Shown here in pieces: positions 34,939-47,903 of a stretch of 64,000 nt of DNA (position 1 is its first letter; each line of letters opens with the position of its first letter). The stretch lies in contig JAVTLE010000021.1 of NCBI GenBank assembly GCA_033439295.1, positions 992,009 to 1,056,008 on the forward strand, written 5' to 3'. The DNA is from Deuterostichococcus epilithicus. Lineage: Eukaryota > Chlorophyta > Trebouxiophyceae > Prasiolales > Stichococcaceae. A model generated the notes under the pieces. That model did no database searches and was not told the DNA's origin. It was given only the letters and a program-made list of their open reading frames with translations. The position numbers were made by a program, and so were the translations under genes.

Positions 34939-37900
34939 ATGGCGGCAGCAGCGGCACGCGACATGCCGCAGGGGCGTCAGCTGTACGACCAACCTGATCT
35001 GCTGCACGGCGTGTGCACAAACACCACGGAGCTACTAAAAGGTGACGCACAACGCGGGCCTTGGTGTCAATTGCGGGCGTGTCGTGCATTTTCGAGGGCA
35101 TGAAACGCAGCGGATCGCCTGCTTCTGAGCGCTGCCACCTCTGGCCCCAGGCCACAGGGCGCCTCTGGCGGAGTCCAAGCCTCGCGTGCTGACTGCAAAA
35201 TTCGCGAATAACTATGCTGACCGGCGCACTGACAATTACTATTGGCTGCGGGATGACAAAAGGTGCCGTTTACGCCACCGTGTCTATGCAGTTGCTCCTT
35301 GCGAGGACATGCCTGTTGGTTTCGCTCAGACATGCATGCCAGTCAGCGTTGACCACAAGTATGCAAGCTACGGGACCATGCCCTCTCCCAAAGGAGCAAG
35401 CTCAAGTGCGGATGGTCGCAACTACACTGCTCACCGCAGGACAAACCCGGCGGTGTTGGCGCACCTGGACGCGGAAAACAACTACACAGCCGCGGTGATG
35501 GCGCCGACGGAGGGGCTGCAGGACGCACTGTACGAAGAGATGAAGGCGCGCATTCCGCCGGCAGAAGTGTACCCGCCTCAGGTAATAAATGGGCTCTTGC
35601 TGTGCAGTGCGACAGCACTATCAGTGGCGGCAGCATGATCAGCGGGCTGTTGATGCTCCAATATATGCCGTACTGATGTGACGAGTCGCAATCGGGTGTT
35701 CATGCAGCGGCGCGACGGCTTCTGGTACTACTGGTACCGCGTGCCTGGCGGCCAATACTTCGTCTTTGCCAGGTGCCCGCGCCGCCTACCACTTGCTGGA
35801 CGACAGGCTGCTGCCATGCTCCCAGCCGTCTGCTTTTGGCACAGCAGAGAGTCGCTGGCGCTGTACTGCCACATCCCTGTTGGCAGCTCTGCTCAGCCTC
35901 GCTGGCGAAGCCATACGAGATGTCCGCTCTCAACAGCTGCGGTGTACTCCGCTGCAGGCGGCAGCAGCCTGCGGGCCTGGGCCCGCCCACCATAAACGAC
36001 GATATGGACACCCGGCAGCCGGAGCAGGTGTTGCTGGACCAGAACGCCATCGCCAAGGCGTCCGGGTCCAGCTACCTGTCGGTCGGCGCCACCTCGGTGC
36101 GCGCTTCAGCAAGAACTTTGATGTTACTTAAGAATTGGTAACACGCGAATGGACTCATCTGGATGGAAGGAGGTCCTTGTCTTGAGAATCTTCGACCAAG
36201 GAGTCTGAATCTGACCAGCACGTCTTGTCTGCTGTCTGTTGTTTTTGGGCGCCAGGCACTGGATTGCCGCATGCTTTTCAAGTGTTAATTGCCTGCAAGC
36301 ATGGATCCGCAGCAACGGACAGACTCCTGAACTGCACACAGGTTTCCCGGAATGGGGCCTGGCTGGCATACAGCCTGGACCTGAGGGGAGATGAGGTCTT
36401 CCAGGTGTATGTGCGCAATGTGACCTACACGGGCAGCAAGACAGCGAAGTCGCAGACGTTCGGCCCCATTACAGGTGTTGCCGGAGGCAACATTGAGTGG
36501 GCCAACGACAACTTTACGTTCTTCTGCGTCACATCGGTGAGCTGCAAGTCCATTTGCACTGCCTGGCCATGGACGTGATCCATGTCGTTCTCGAGGAAGG
36601 TCTGAGTCTCCCGCCGTAGGCCTGCTCCACACACGCGTCAGCTACGCGCATCCAGGCACTCAACGCATACCCCTGCCAGGCGTGCGACCTTGCCTCTGCC
36701 ACTGCTCAGGACCCCGTGACGCAGCGCGCCAGCGTTTTATGGCGCTACGGCATCAGCGCGCGCGGCCTGAGCAAACCCGTCATGATCCACAACGAGACGG
36801 ACGCGGCGTTCAGCCTGTACCTGCAAAAGTCGCGCGCCGGCGGGCTGCTATTTCTGTTTTCAGCATCCGGCACCACCAGCAGTGTCATCACACTGGACGC
36901 CGACCGGCCGACAGGTGAGATGCCAGGCACGCAGAGGGTTCCGCAGATCATGCATCTGCGTAAAGGCGTGTCACCCTGCCAACATGCCAAGCTGCAAGCC
37001 CATGTCACTGCCTCATGCCCCTGGTGCGGCTAAGGCTCAGCGGCAACCTGGGCCAGTGAGGAGGCAGGCTGTAGTACTGCACGGTCAGGTCAGATGAGTA
37101 ATGGCGCGTAGTACTGAGGCCGTCATGAGTCACGAGTCGTGTGCTACTGACTCATGGCGACGTCAATCCGATGACTGAGGCGAAGTTACATTGCAAATGT
37201 ATTCCAGTACCGCCAGCAGACACCCTAAGGTGATGCGCGGCACATGCCGCATCGGAGGCAGGGCTCGCCCATTCCCACCCGCTTGCCACAGAGGCGGCGC
37301 GTTGCGCATGCCTCGACGCGCACTTAGGCTGCTTGCAACTGACGCCTAGCTGACGCCCCGGTCAGCTGTGCTGTCGCAGGCACGTGGAAAACGGTGCGGG
37401 AGGCGGTACATGCAATGCACGCCCAGGACTGCCCGCCAGTGGCTGATGCCAAACATTTGCAGCTGCAGGCACCTGGAACACGCTCAGGCCGCGCGTGCCC
37501 GAGCGGCAGATACAGCAGGTGGAGGAGCGCGGCGGCGAGCTGTTCATGCTGGTCACCGACCCAGCGCGCCGCAACGGCGAGCTGCTGACCGCGCCCGTCG
37601 CCAAGCCGGGCCTTACGATGGTGGGTCAGCTGCACCACGGCATTCGTCAGCCTGACGGCGCCGTCAGGCATCGTGTGTTTCGTTTATGACACTAGAAAGA
37701 GCAGCCAGGATGACAGCAATCATGATGTGTCATCCCCATGCAGGTGCTCATCGAGCACGATGTGGAAAGGCAGCTCCAAGGCTTTACGCTTTTCCAAAGT
37801 GTTCTCTCCTTCCACCGCTGTTGCACGAGATGGTGCAGGACTGTCTCGTATTGGGTTGCTGCTGTCCACTCCCTGCAAACATTCTCTGGAAGAGGGACGC

Positions 37901-40900
37901 TGGCTGGTGTCATGCTGCCTCGAACGGCACCTGACTGCTCGATCGCAGGTTTCTTGACGCTGCTCGTCAGGGAGAAAGGCGTTGTCACGCCCGTTGTGCA
38001 CCCGCTGCCTGCCGACCTCGGCGAGGTGGAGTAGTGTACAGTTTCTTGATCATCTGTGGCGCAACTTTCTGGTAGACCACCAGTCGCTGGCTGTCATGCT
38101 GATCATGCATCGAAAACCATCTGGCATCCCTTGCACAACACAAGGCATGCGCATCCTGCCATCTGCGCATTTTCCAGGACGTCAAGTCTTTGGGCGAGGG
38201 GCGCGTGCTTGAGCTGCCAGAGGAGGGCGCCATGGTCGACTTCGGGGAGCAGGGCCCCTTTGACAGTGCTGTGGGACGGTTTCACTACAGCTCGCTCGTC
38301 ACGCCGCCATCCACCTTCGATTTTGACCTGGCGACAGGTGACCTCCCTCAGTCCTGCCTGATTCACCGCTGGGTGACTGAACTCCGATGTGCATGGGGCA
38401 CAGGCATTGCACTGCCACCAGAGCCTATATATAAAATCCAGACAGAGATCATCTGGCGGAGCCTGTTTCGCGTCAACTGATCCTCTCCAGGATATCCTCA
38501 ACGCACCTGCCGATGCTGGATGCAACAGGCGAGCGGGCCACAAAACAGGAGCAGGAGGTGGTTAGCGGCTACAACAGCGAGGCATACCAGTGCGCACTTG
38601 CAACCCACTCCTGCCCGACCTCCCCTGGCTGCGACTGCTCTGCTGCACGCTGGTTGGGTTCTGCCTTACATCGCTGGATCTGTCAGGCCATGCAATGATG
38701 CCGAACCATGCTCCAGCCCCGGCGATGGAGTCTAGCGCTCTGCTTTCCTGCACATGCCCCCAGCAGCCTGCCTCTCGAGCCTCGGCAGCACACCAGTTAC
38801 GGGCCAGCAGCACCAAGACTGCACTGCCATGGTGATGTCACAGGGCTCAAGAGGTTCACACAGGGTTCTGCGACCTGCAGGTCGGAACGGGTGTGGGCAA
38901 GGGCCCCGGACGGCGTGGAGGTTCCCATCTCCCTGGTGTACCGCAGGGACCTGGTGCGCGTCGGCGGCGCAGGCAGCCCGCTGCTGCTGGAGGGCTATGG
39001 CGCCTACGGCATTGCGGTGGACCCCTTCTTCGACACAGGCCGCCTGTCGCTGCTGGACAGGTGCGCCTTCCTAGCTGCCTGTGCCGGCGGCGCCGCATGC
39101 GCCGCCGCCCCGCTCGCCGGGAGGTCCGGTGCATGCTTGCGGCACATCACATGTGCCGGGTCCTGCTGTCTTCCATCTGGACAAGCACAAGCTCGTCAGG
39201 TTGCATGGCTGACTGACACGGCAGTGATGACGGCCTGTGTGCCACAGCAGACTCACATGCAGGTCCATCCACAATCCGTCCAAGCCTTGCTGCGTCACCG
39301 CACTGCATCCGAAAGTTCGCCTGCAACACAGCCCGAGAGTCGTGAGCGGGTCCTCTACAAAGGCAATCCCTTTCACGCCTCGTGTGCAGGGGCTTTGTGT
39401 GGGCATTTGCACACGTGCGGGGCGGCGGCGAGCTGGGCGCCTACTGGTACCAGGCGGGCAAGCTGCTGCACAAACGCAACACAATGACAGACTTCATCGC
39501 CGCCGCGGAGCACCTCATCAAGGTGCGGTCTGATGCCAGCTGTGGAGCGGTCAGGGTTTAGCATATGCAGCCCTGTCGAGCCACTCAGATTTCAGGCCCT
39601 CGATAGCCTCCGCGGGGTGGCCACCTTGCGGAGGCTGTCTGGAACTCATCCGGTGGACCGTGGGCCAGCCGGGTCATGGCTCTGGTGCTGGCGCGTGAAC
39701 TTTGGCAGCAGTGCCGCTGGTCCGGCAGCACCTGGCGCTGCTGCTCCTTGAGAAAGACATGCGGTGAAGGTCGAACGCGGGCGCAGCGAGTCTACTGCCC
39801 CTTGCAAGGTATGCAGCCGCACAGCATGAATCAGAGGGTCTGTTCAACCGCGCTCTGCGCCCAAGCTGTGGCGCTGTGCTTAGTCACGGACCCCACACCC
39901 GCCAGGGAGATTGAAAGCACGCCTGGGAAACTGAGGGAAACTGAGGAGGGAAGCACGCCGTATGCCCCTGCGCTGCAGATGCCAAGAGGATCAGACCCAC
40001 TGGCCAATGTTCCTGCTGTTTCAGGAGGGGTACACAAGCGAGGGGCGGCTGGCAATCGAAGGTCGCTCCGCAGGCGGCCTGACGATCGGCGCGCCCCTCA
40101 ACATGAAGCCTGGCCTGTTCAAGGTATGATATATTGGTGGCTGAGAGCATGGCCGTCGGCTTGTGCCGCAAGGCAGGCAGGAGCCTGTGGCTCGGGTCAC
40201 CCAGCACATGGAAACGCAGATGGGGGCTGCATGCAGCAGGGCGGCACTGGAAGCAGACCGCTGTGGGGTGCTACGCGCGTGTTAGCTGTTGACTCATGCA
40301 GCGCCTGCTGCAAATCACTGCGTTGCATGCGTGCTGGTCACAGGCAGCAGTGCTGGGCGTGCCGTTCGTGGACGCGCTCACCACCGAGCGGGATCCGACG
40401 CTGCCGCTGACTGTCGGCGAGTGGGAGGAATGGGGTGCGTCCCTCCCGGCCTCGAAATGCCTCCTGCCTCGTGAGCAGAGCCATCATTCTGGACGATAGC
40501 CAAACCTCAGAGGGCGGCAGCACCGTGCGTCAGCACCGTGCGTCTGCATGACACTCATCTCGGGGACCTGGTTCACGACTGCACGAGTGTGCGGAGCACG
40601 GTGAAGTGCTGTCTCTCGAGGCACTTTGTGAACGTTTTCTGCAGGCGACCCGCTGCACAACAAGAGTGTCTACGAGTACATGAAGAGCTATTCGCCCTAC
40701 GACAATGTCGTGGCGCAGGCGTACCCGCATCTGCTTGTTACCACCAGCCTGAACGACCCAAGAGTCTCTTACTGGGAGGTGACTGGTTTGCCGCGCCTGT
40801 CTCCGGGCTGCTGCTGATGTGGAGTGGTGCATGTTGCACGACCGGCAGGCTCGCAGGTTGGCACTGTGTGAGCATCCCTGGATACAGCAAGACTGGTCTT

Positions 40901-41437
40901 GGGAAAGGAGAAGCTCACAAATGATGTGTCATCTGTGCAGCCCGCCAAGTTGGTGGCCAAGATCCGGGCGTTGGCGACCACCAGCGACCGGATGCTGCTA
41001 CTCAAGGTGCGCAACTCCAATCTTGAAGTCCTGCAATTCGCAGCTCCTGCACCTCCGTGCACCTGACCGACTCCTTGCTGCAAGCTTGCCCAGCACAGCA
41101 GAGGCGATCGTCTACTCAGTCTCAGACCGGCCGCCTCCTTAGCAGATCCTTCGGACGTTGCATCATGCCTCGGTGACCAACTCCCAAAAACCTCGCTGCC
41201 GCTGCGCAGTGCAACATGGAGGCGGGCCACTTCTCCTCCAGCGGCATCTACGACCACCTGCGCGAGGTGGCGCTGAAGTATGCGTTCCTGATGCATGCGC
41301 TGTCGGCATGCGCCGACCTTGGCGGCGGCGGCAGCAGCAAGGCGCTGCATGACTACGCCCTCATCGCGACTGCCTGCCTGGCTGGCCTGGTCCTCTTCGC
41401 GGGTACATTGCTGCCCTTCGTCGCTTTGTTCTCTTAA
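34939..41437 (+). CDS. Oligopeptidase B (protease II, S9A prolyl-oligopeptidase family), C-terminal hydrophobic tail
   Basis: Oligopeptidase B cleaves short peptides after Arg/Lys; a beta-propeller gates an alpha/beta-hydrolase domain. Early exons: 34939-34982 (tentative), 35158-35262 ([14 protein letters not shown]), 35440-35581, 35708-35772 ([15 protein letters not shown]), 35957-36095, 36342-36536 ([20 protein letters not shown]), 36710-36914 ([16 protein letters not shown]), 37469-37620, then 37744 on, about 37948-38034, 38178-38339, the 38530 region. The catalytic part shows [57 protein letters not shown], the nucleophile in [11 protein letters not shown] (Ser codon 40067), the acid in [11 protein letters not shown] (Asp codon 40755) and His in [10 protein letters not shown] (codon 41228). 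Propeller and hydrolase motifs are all in order. After the His region the frame continues through a Gly/Ser linker into about 25 hydrophobic residues before the stop at 41437, unlike known soluble enzymes. The first exon and the tail are the uncertain parts. Confidence 0.9.
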
Positions 41438-41754
41438 ATGCCACGTGTCTGCCTTCACAGACGAGCGTGCATGATGTGCCCAGTGGACCCGCACGCGGAT
41501 GTGGCAAGCCGCAGAAGAATGCTCTTCCTGGTTCGGCAAGGGACCCAGAACGCGACGGTTGATCTGCTGGGTCGCAGGCCTTGCCATGAGCGCATGCCAC
41601 TGGGGCCGCTCCCGGAAGGGGGCGGAGAGCCTCAAGGAGGTCACGCTGCGAACCTTTCCACAGCGTGCGGGCTTTGCCAGGATGGCGTTCGAGTCGCCGG
41701 TCCCAGACCAAGCCGAGGCGCCGCCTGCGACGGATCAGCCCGAGCCCCGCCAGC

Positions 41755-41895
41755 AGTCACAGACATTGCAGCAGCAACAGCAGCCGCAGCAGCAGCAGCA
41801 GCGGCAGCAGCCGGCGCGGCAGCAGCAACAGCAAGCGTGGCCGCCAACAATGCAGCCATCTCTGCTACCGCAGCAGCAGCGGCAGCAGCAAAGGC
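41755..41895. repeat. CAG-rich low-complexity block
   Basis: Interrupted CAG/CGG triplets are open in all three + strand frames (Gln, Ser/Arg or Ala runs), which is what a repeat does by itself. I do not take it as a gene. Confidence 0.75.
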
Positions 41896-42702
41896 CGCAA
41901 TCTGGCTGGGCTAGCGCAGATTGACCATTGCTGGGGCTGCTAGTCAGTTTAAGCGACGGCGCATCAGCGAATCACGATGAGTGACTCATTCCCTTGGCAG
42001 TGCCGACTCAAGAAGTCTGCCAACGCGAAACATCGAGGTGCATTGCTCCCCCAAGATTGCATGTGAGACGTACACCTGTTGGTTTGTCTGGCATTCGGAT
42101 GTATGCGATGCCCTCCCAGGGTGGCCTGAATGTTGGGGCATCCTGGTGCAGGTGCGGCACGGTGACCCCTACATCAGTCCTACGTTTGACATCCAGCTCT
42201 GAAGCTCTCACCCATCGCTGGACCGTTGCTGGACGTGCGTGGCGGGCCCTGATACTTTTGCCGTGCTGCTTTTATGCACAGCATACACATGTCGCGCTCT
42301 ACAGTGTGCCATTGTTGATGCATGACGCGCAATGCAATCGGATTTTTAGATCACCATTCAAGCCTGCACAAACAACTGTTCCTGACTACCTTCCCAGATA
42401 CTGCGACGGCTCCTGTCATTGAGGCGTCAGGACGGAGGGAGGACGCGGCCTGCTTGGGGAAACCCTGGCAAAGGCGGAACTGACTTGATTCAGACACCCA
42501 CATGTAATGATGCCCTCGAGGTCTCCTTGTGGAGTGGTGCTCCCGCTGGCAAACACACACCTGGACTGGACCCGCATGCGGCGTGCGTCATGTTGACGCC
42601 GGTTTTATCGCGACAGGTCACATTCGACACCCTGTAGTGTAACGATAACGCGAAGCCCGTACGGAAGCCATATCTAGGGCGGCCATGTGGCAGAAATTTA
42701 AC

Positions 42703-42732
42703 TGAGAGTCCGCCGGTCCTTCCGGACTCTCA
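42703..42732. repeat. perfect 10-bp stem-loop
   Basis: TGAGAGTCCG at 42703-42712 pairs exactly with CGGACTCTCA at 42723-42732 around a 10-base loop. It lies in the gene-poor stretch, so its role is unknown. Confidence 0.75.
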
Positions 42733-44056
42733 AACGCCATCCCCCCCTGACGGCTAGCACCCAGAGTTGATGGCTGCTGCGTTCCAGTTGCTCGTATCCA
42801 AACAACCGGACTTGTTTCCGGGGACGCAGCACTCGACCCTGCACGACGGCACACAGCCGCCGGGCGTGACCGTACTCGGGTGTTTTGGGATGCAGCTGGA
42901 AGTTCGCGGCGCTGGGGAGTCTGCCTCGAAGAGCGGCGACTATCTAGAGCCTGCCGGATCGCTGGGCTCCGACTGCAGCTGTGGCACCGCAGCAGACATG
43001 CAAGGGCAGTCGCTCACTCCAAGGTGATAATTCGCTGACCTTACGGCACAGGCGGTTTTGGTTACCGCGCTTGGCCGGGTGTGATATTGCCAAATGGCGG
43101 TTGTCGACCGGACGTGTCAGCTGTGAGACGAAGAAGGTGTCTGTCCTGCCGCCGGTCGTCAGCGGTACCGGCCTGGTCCGGTGGCATTCCCGGAGGGATA
43201 TCTGAGCTGCATCGGTTCAAGACATGAACCGACTGGATCGTGACTGATCAGGGCTCTCTTTGGTGAGTGGCAGCATTGCATCGCGCTTCCTGCAGCGCCT
43301 GCGCACGTAGACAGGGCGCAGCTTAGCACTGTACTACATGCTGACCGCGTTCGGCTTGAGGGGAACCTTCGTGTGTGTTAAGGTCTGTGCGAGCATGACG
43401 CCTCCTAATTTGGGCGTCCTACGTTGCATCAACCCACGCTCCTCTAGGTGCTCGCAGCTGCGCCCTGCAGCCGCTGCCCAGCCGTTGCCCGAGTGTCGCG
43501 CGGCCTGGTGTTGTCGCGCGGATCCCAGTCGTGTTGCTCGCCACTTTACCGCATTAGCGCCTGGGGTTCTCTGCTCGCCCTAGCAGCCTTCTGGCCGGAC
43601 ATGGTTCATGAGTACGTGCGTCAAACCAGTCATTCTCATCCCTCGCGCCGGACGTGACCTCGACGGCCATTGAACCTTCCCCAGTCACACCCGTACAATT
43701 GTTTCAACAGGTTGTGTACCGTGTGCATTTCCTTTTTCGCTGTCCGACCGACAGCAACGTCGCGTGTACTCATAGGACGGTGTTGCAGTCCGGCCAGCGG
43801 CCCAGTCGCGACCCTCCGTCGCACCAATCCGTAACGGCGTACTGCACACTGCACCGCAGTGGCAGATCTCTGGGTGCATGCAACAGCTCCCTGATGGCGA
43901 ATCGTTTCGAGATGATCCTCCATCGATCCGAACAGCCCGCGCCGCTGTGTGGGACGAGCGCGCGCCCCGAATCGCAGGGATGCTGCACAGCCCCGTGCTT
44001 TGCTCACATCTGCCTTGTGCTGCCTGTGCAGGGAGGAGGACCCGCCCAGCACCACG

Positions 44057-47000
44057 ATGGAGGAACTATCGCGGCTCAGCAGCGGGCCCATGCAGATGGA
44101 CTTGATGATCCGCAGCGCCGGCTCGGCGCAGCTGCTGGCGCCAGAGTCTGCCATGCTGGACCCGCTCGGCTCGCTGAGCAGCAGCGGCGGCGGCAGCGGC
44201 GCCGCCGCTGGCAGGCACTCTGGCGGCGCCTGCGACACTGCCTTCGCCGCTGACCAGTCCCAGCACCTGCTGAACCCTCTCCACGGGCACGAGCGCTACA
44301 CCTTGGTGCAGGACCTGCACAGGTGCTGGCTCTTCCTCCGGCCAATCTTGCACTTTTTCTTAATCACCAAACGCGCTGCGCGAAGCATGCTACAACCTTG
44401 TGCCGACTCGTCTGCTGACACAACCCAGCCCCTACATCGGCATGGCGTGCTGACACTCCCGCCGTGCGGTCGCGCAGGGGCGGCAGCGGCTTTGTGCAGA
44501 TGGCACTGGATCGGCGGACCAACAAGCATGTGGCAATTAAGTTTCTGGCCCACAACGGCGTTGAATTCGAGGCCCGGACCATCGCCCGGGAACTGGTGAA
44601 CCACAAGATGTGCGCGCTGCACCCACACATCGTCCAGCTGCAGGTGAGCTGGGCGCTGCCGCTGTGCCAGCCGAGGCAGGGACCAGCGCTGACAGTGCAC
44701 CCGCTGCCTGCTGACGCCATTCGAAGTGACAGCTGGGTCGGGAGATGTGCTTCACTCCCAGAGCTTGCTGAGCCTGAAGTGTGGGAACTGCCATGCCGCA
44801 GGAGGTGTTCTTGACAGAACAGTATCTTGCCATCGCCATGGAGTACGTCAGCGGTGAGTTCTGTTACGAAAGTGCAGTGCTGCGCATGCTTTGGCGTCTA
44901 CATCGTCCGTGAGGTCCCATCATCTCAGTGCGACAAATTTTAAGGGCAGGATGCGTGTGCTGCAGGCGGGGATTTGTCCCAGCTCATCGACTCTCGATGG
45001 CAGGAAGGGGTGAGCGCTGCCGCCTGATGCTTTGCCTTCAGTCGGAGACAGCCCTTTTCCGCCTTGCTTGCCGGCATTACGTCCTTACGATGTACCCTCC
45101 GATAACTACTCCCTGGACGCATCCTCAGCTTGCTGTCCGTGCACCGCAGATCGGTGGCGTCCCCGAGGCGACAGCGCGGCATCTGTTCCAGGAGATGATG
45201 GTGGCAGTGGACTACTGCCACCGCCTGGGCATCGTCAACCGCGACATCAAGGTGCGCTCACCGGCCTGTAAGGCTGCCGCCGGACACCTTCGCTGCTGCC
45301 GTCCATCACCATCCTGTGCGCGCGGGCGTTGCCACCGCAGCTATGGATCGTTGAGCCTTGTGCAGTGGCGCTCGGCAGCATGCAGCACCAGAGCTTCCAG
45401 CATCTGTAACAAAGTGGCCCATGCAACGCAAGCTTTCCGTGGGGCGCGCCTGCTGACGCCGTGCCTTTCGCCCGTGCAGCTGGACAACCTGATGCTGCAG
45501 GGCACCTGGCCGCACCCAGTGCTTAAGATCTGCGACTTCGGCTACTCCAAGGACGAGGCGGGCCAGTCCATCTCCAAGTCCACCTGCGGCACGCCCGAGT
45601 ACATGGCGCCGGAGGTCCTGTTCGAGGACAAGTACGACGGCAAGGCCGCCGACGTGTGGTGAGCGTGCTGCAGCAGCCCGGCACCTCTTCCCTCCCTCCC
45701 TCCCATGATTGCAGCTGCCATTGGGGACCATCAAAGTATTGCTGGTAGTGAGTGCCGCAATCACCACAGAACAACTGCTGGGGACAACAAAGTTTGTAAG
45801 ACATCCATTCCTGCAGTTGTCCATTATGTCATACTGACCCCGGCAATTATGTCATGCTTAATGTCTGTATTGCTCAGAAGGAAGGGGAAGTGGATGGTTG
45901 TGTACCACACCTGCCATTGTACCTGCCATTGTACCCAAGATAGTACTGATTGCCCTCGCAGGTGTACACTTTCTTTGCTTTGACCTTCTTGCATGATGGC
46001 TTGCAGGTCGTGCGGCGTGACGCTTTACGTCCTTTTGACAGGTGATCTCTCGACCTTACATACGCGTCTGCCCCATGCGCGCGCCAGCTTCCCGCCCTCC
46101 GCCTCCTGCTGTGCCACCTGCGATGTTCCTTGACTGGACATCGTTGGCTGGACATTGCCTCTTATCAAGGGTGTGCAGCGAGCTGCTGGAGATCTTCTAG
46201 GTGGAGTGGAGCCATGATGGAGGCTCTGCTCCAATCCTGCCGCAGGCAACTTTCCGTTCGTGCGGCCGGAGGACGGGCGGGACAAGAGCATCGCGCAGAT
46301 GCAGCAGATGTTTACCCGCATCTCCCGCGGCGAGTACATGCCGCTCCCGCACGTGAGTCTTCTGCGCCGCTGTGCACTCTCTGTGGGTTCTCGTGTCACC
46401 CACGACAAGTCCCGTCCTCCTGTGAACTCTCACGCACTGGCCAGCCTGCCTGCCTGCAAACTGCCTGCTGTGCGTTGTCATCTGACGGAGGCCGCGTCAA
46501 GGCTGCATGGCGGCGCCCAATGGGGCGGCAGCGCGAAGGGGGCATGCAGACCGGCAACACCCGGGGAAGGGAGGGGGGGAGGTGCGCGGGGAAGGGGGAG
46601 GAGGGGGGCAGCGTCGGGACTCCAGGCCAGATGCGTCATGCTTCTGCCTGCTGTGGGGAGGGGCGTCGCCTTGCCAGCTCGTGGACAGGCCCGTCACGTT
46701 GTATGAACTCTCAGGATTTGTTGCCCATGCGCGTAGCTGTCGCTGGAGTGCCGGGACCTCATCCACCAGCTGCTGCGGCCGACGGTGGAGGAGCGCATCA
46801 GTGTGCCCGCCATCCTGCGCCACCCCTGGTGAGGCCCGGCCCAAACACGGCACTGCCGCCTCCAGACGGTCGCGAGGTGGAGCCTGTGCTGAGCCTGCGG
46901 AGGCATAGCTTGCACAGCCGGCAGTCGTTCGCCGGTGGGCACACATGCAGTCTGACGGCACGAGCTGCCCACGGGCCGACGTTCCCTCCACAACTGGGCC

Positions 47001-47903
47001 GGCAGCCACTTGACTTGACATTGTCAGTGCCGGAGTCAGACAGCATGTCAACTGGTGAATCTCTTGAGCTCTAGCGTCTACTTTTGCTGCTGCAGGTTCA
47101 TGCAGGACCTGCCCACGGGCCTGGCCGGCATCAATGCTCAGCTGCTGCACCTGGCAGGGCGCGGCCTGGTCACCGGCGGCTGCGCACAGGTGTCGCGGCT
47201 GGACTTTGCCGCATGCATGCGGCCATGGTTCGCCATGCGCATCCTCATTGCAAACACCCGTTGTCCACCACAGCACACGCTGTCGCTGCGAGACGGGCCT
47301 GCATGGCCGGCCTGCCACAGCTTGGCATCGCTGGCATCGCTTGGCCATTGCTGGTCCACTCCCACATGCCGATTCGTGCTCTGTGACGGGGCACAGACGA
47401 GCGGGGAGCTGGTGGGCTTGGTGGAGGCGTGCACCCGCGCCCGGGCCTCTCGCTATGTGTTCAACCGCGCCAGCGCCCACCAGGTGCGGCGGCCGCAGCC
47501 TCGCTCCTGGCTTACTGGAAAGGGGGGTTGGGGGGGGGGTGTCAAACCCCGAAACCTGCACACGGTCTCCAGTCCGAACCATGCCCCACGTCAGCCGCAG
47601 GGGAGCTTTCTCACTACGTGTGCAGCCTGCAAGAAGCCAAGAAGAACGCCTGCCTCATTGGGCTCGGACGCTCATGCTGCCTTGTGCCCACGCCCGCAGG
47701 GGCCGGTCAACACTTTCGTGACGCAAAGCCACAGGGAGGCGCCCCTGCTGCCGGCGGCGGCGAGACAGCAGCGTCCCGCGGTGGCAGCGGGGCTGGCTGC
47801 GGCGGCGGCACCACACCTGCATACAAACACTGCCGCGGACGCGCCGCGTCCCCCGCTGCAGCCGCGCAAGGGCGGTCGCAGCGTCAATCGCATGTCCATT
47901 TGA
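44057..47903 (+). CDS. Ser/Thr protein kinase 1 (SnRK/CAMK-like), NRD catalytic loop, twelve exons
   Basis: Exons 44057-44322, 44478-44643, 44802-44853, 44966-45009, 45150-45251, 45480-45658, 46007-46041, 46246-46352, 46737-46828, 47096-47189, 47397-47483 and 47601-47903 join in phase to give 508 residues. Kinase subdomains: Gly loop RGGSGFVQMALD, VAIKF lysine, ARELVNHKMCALHPHIVQLQ, hinge AIAMEYVSGGDLSQLID, catalytic loop YCHRLGIVNRDIKLDNLML, DFG in [11 protein letters not shown], activation segment [39 protein letters not shown], then ERISVPAILRHPWF. The catalytic loop has Asn in place of the HRD His, while the catalytic Asp and Lys remain. In overall sequence it resembles plant SnRK2-type kinases, but I cannot fix the subfamily. 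The Ala-rich C-terminal exon has no known domain. It is paralogous to kinase 2, which faces it. Confidence 0.88.

Larger units (their letters stand above)
41438..44056. other. gene-poor 2.6 kb stretch before kinase 1
   Basis: No conserved domain was seen in any frame. It holds a CAG-rich block (41755-41895), a perfect stem-loop (42703-42732) and an unrecognised open frame at 42771-43027. It contains the 3' UTR of the oligopeptidase B gene and the kinase 1 promoter. Additional 5' exons of kinase 1 could lie at its right end, because a good acceptor (GTGCAG) is found at about 44030. Confidence 0.5.

Noticed and set aside
34939-41437. Recent bacterial transfer of oligopeptidase B
   Set aside because: The family is common in bacteria, but this copy is split by many introns with the same splice style and base composition as its neighbours.
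41438-41924. PolyQ or polyA protein from the CAG-rich frames
   Set aside because: All three frames are open because of the triplet repeat, and no conserved flank, start context or splice continuity supports a product.
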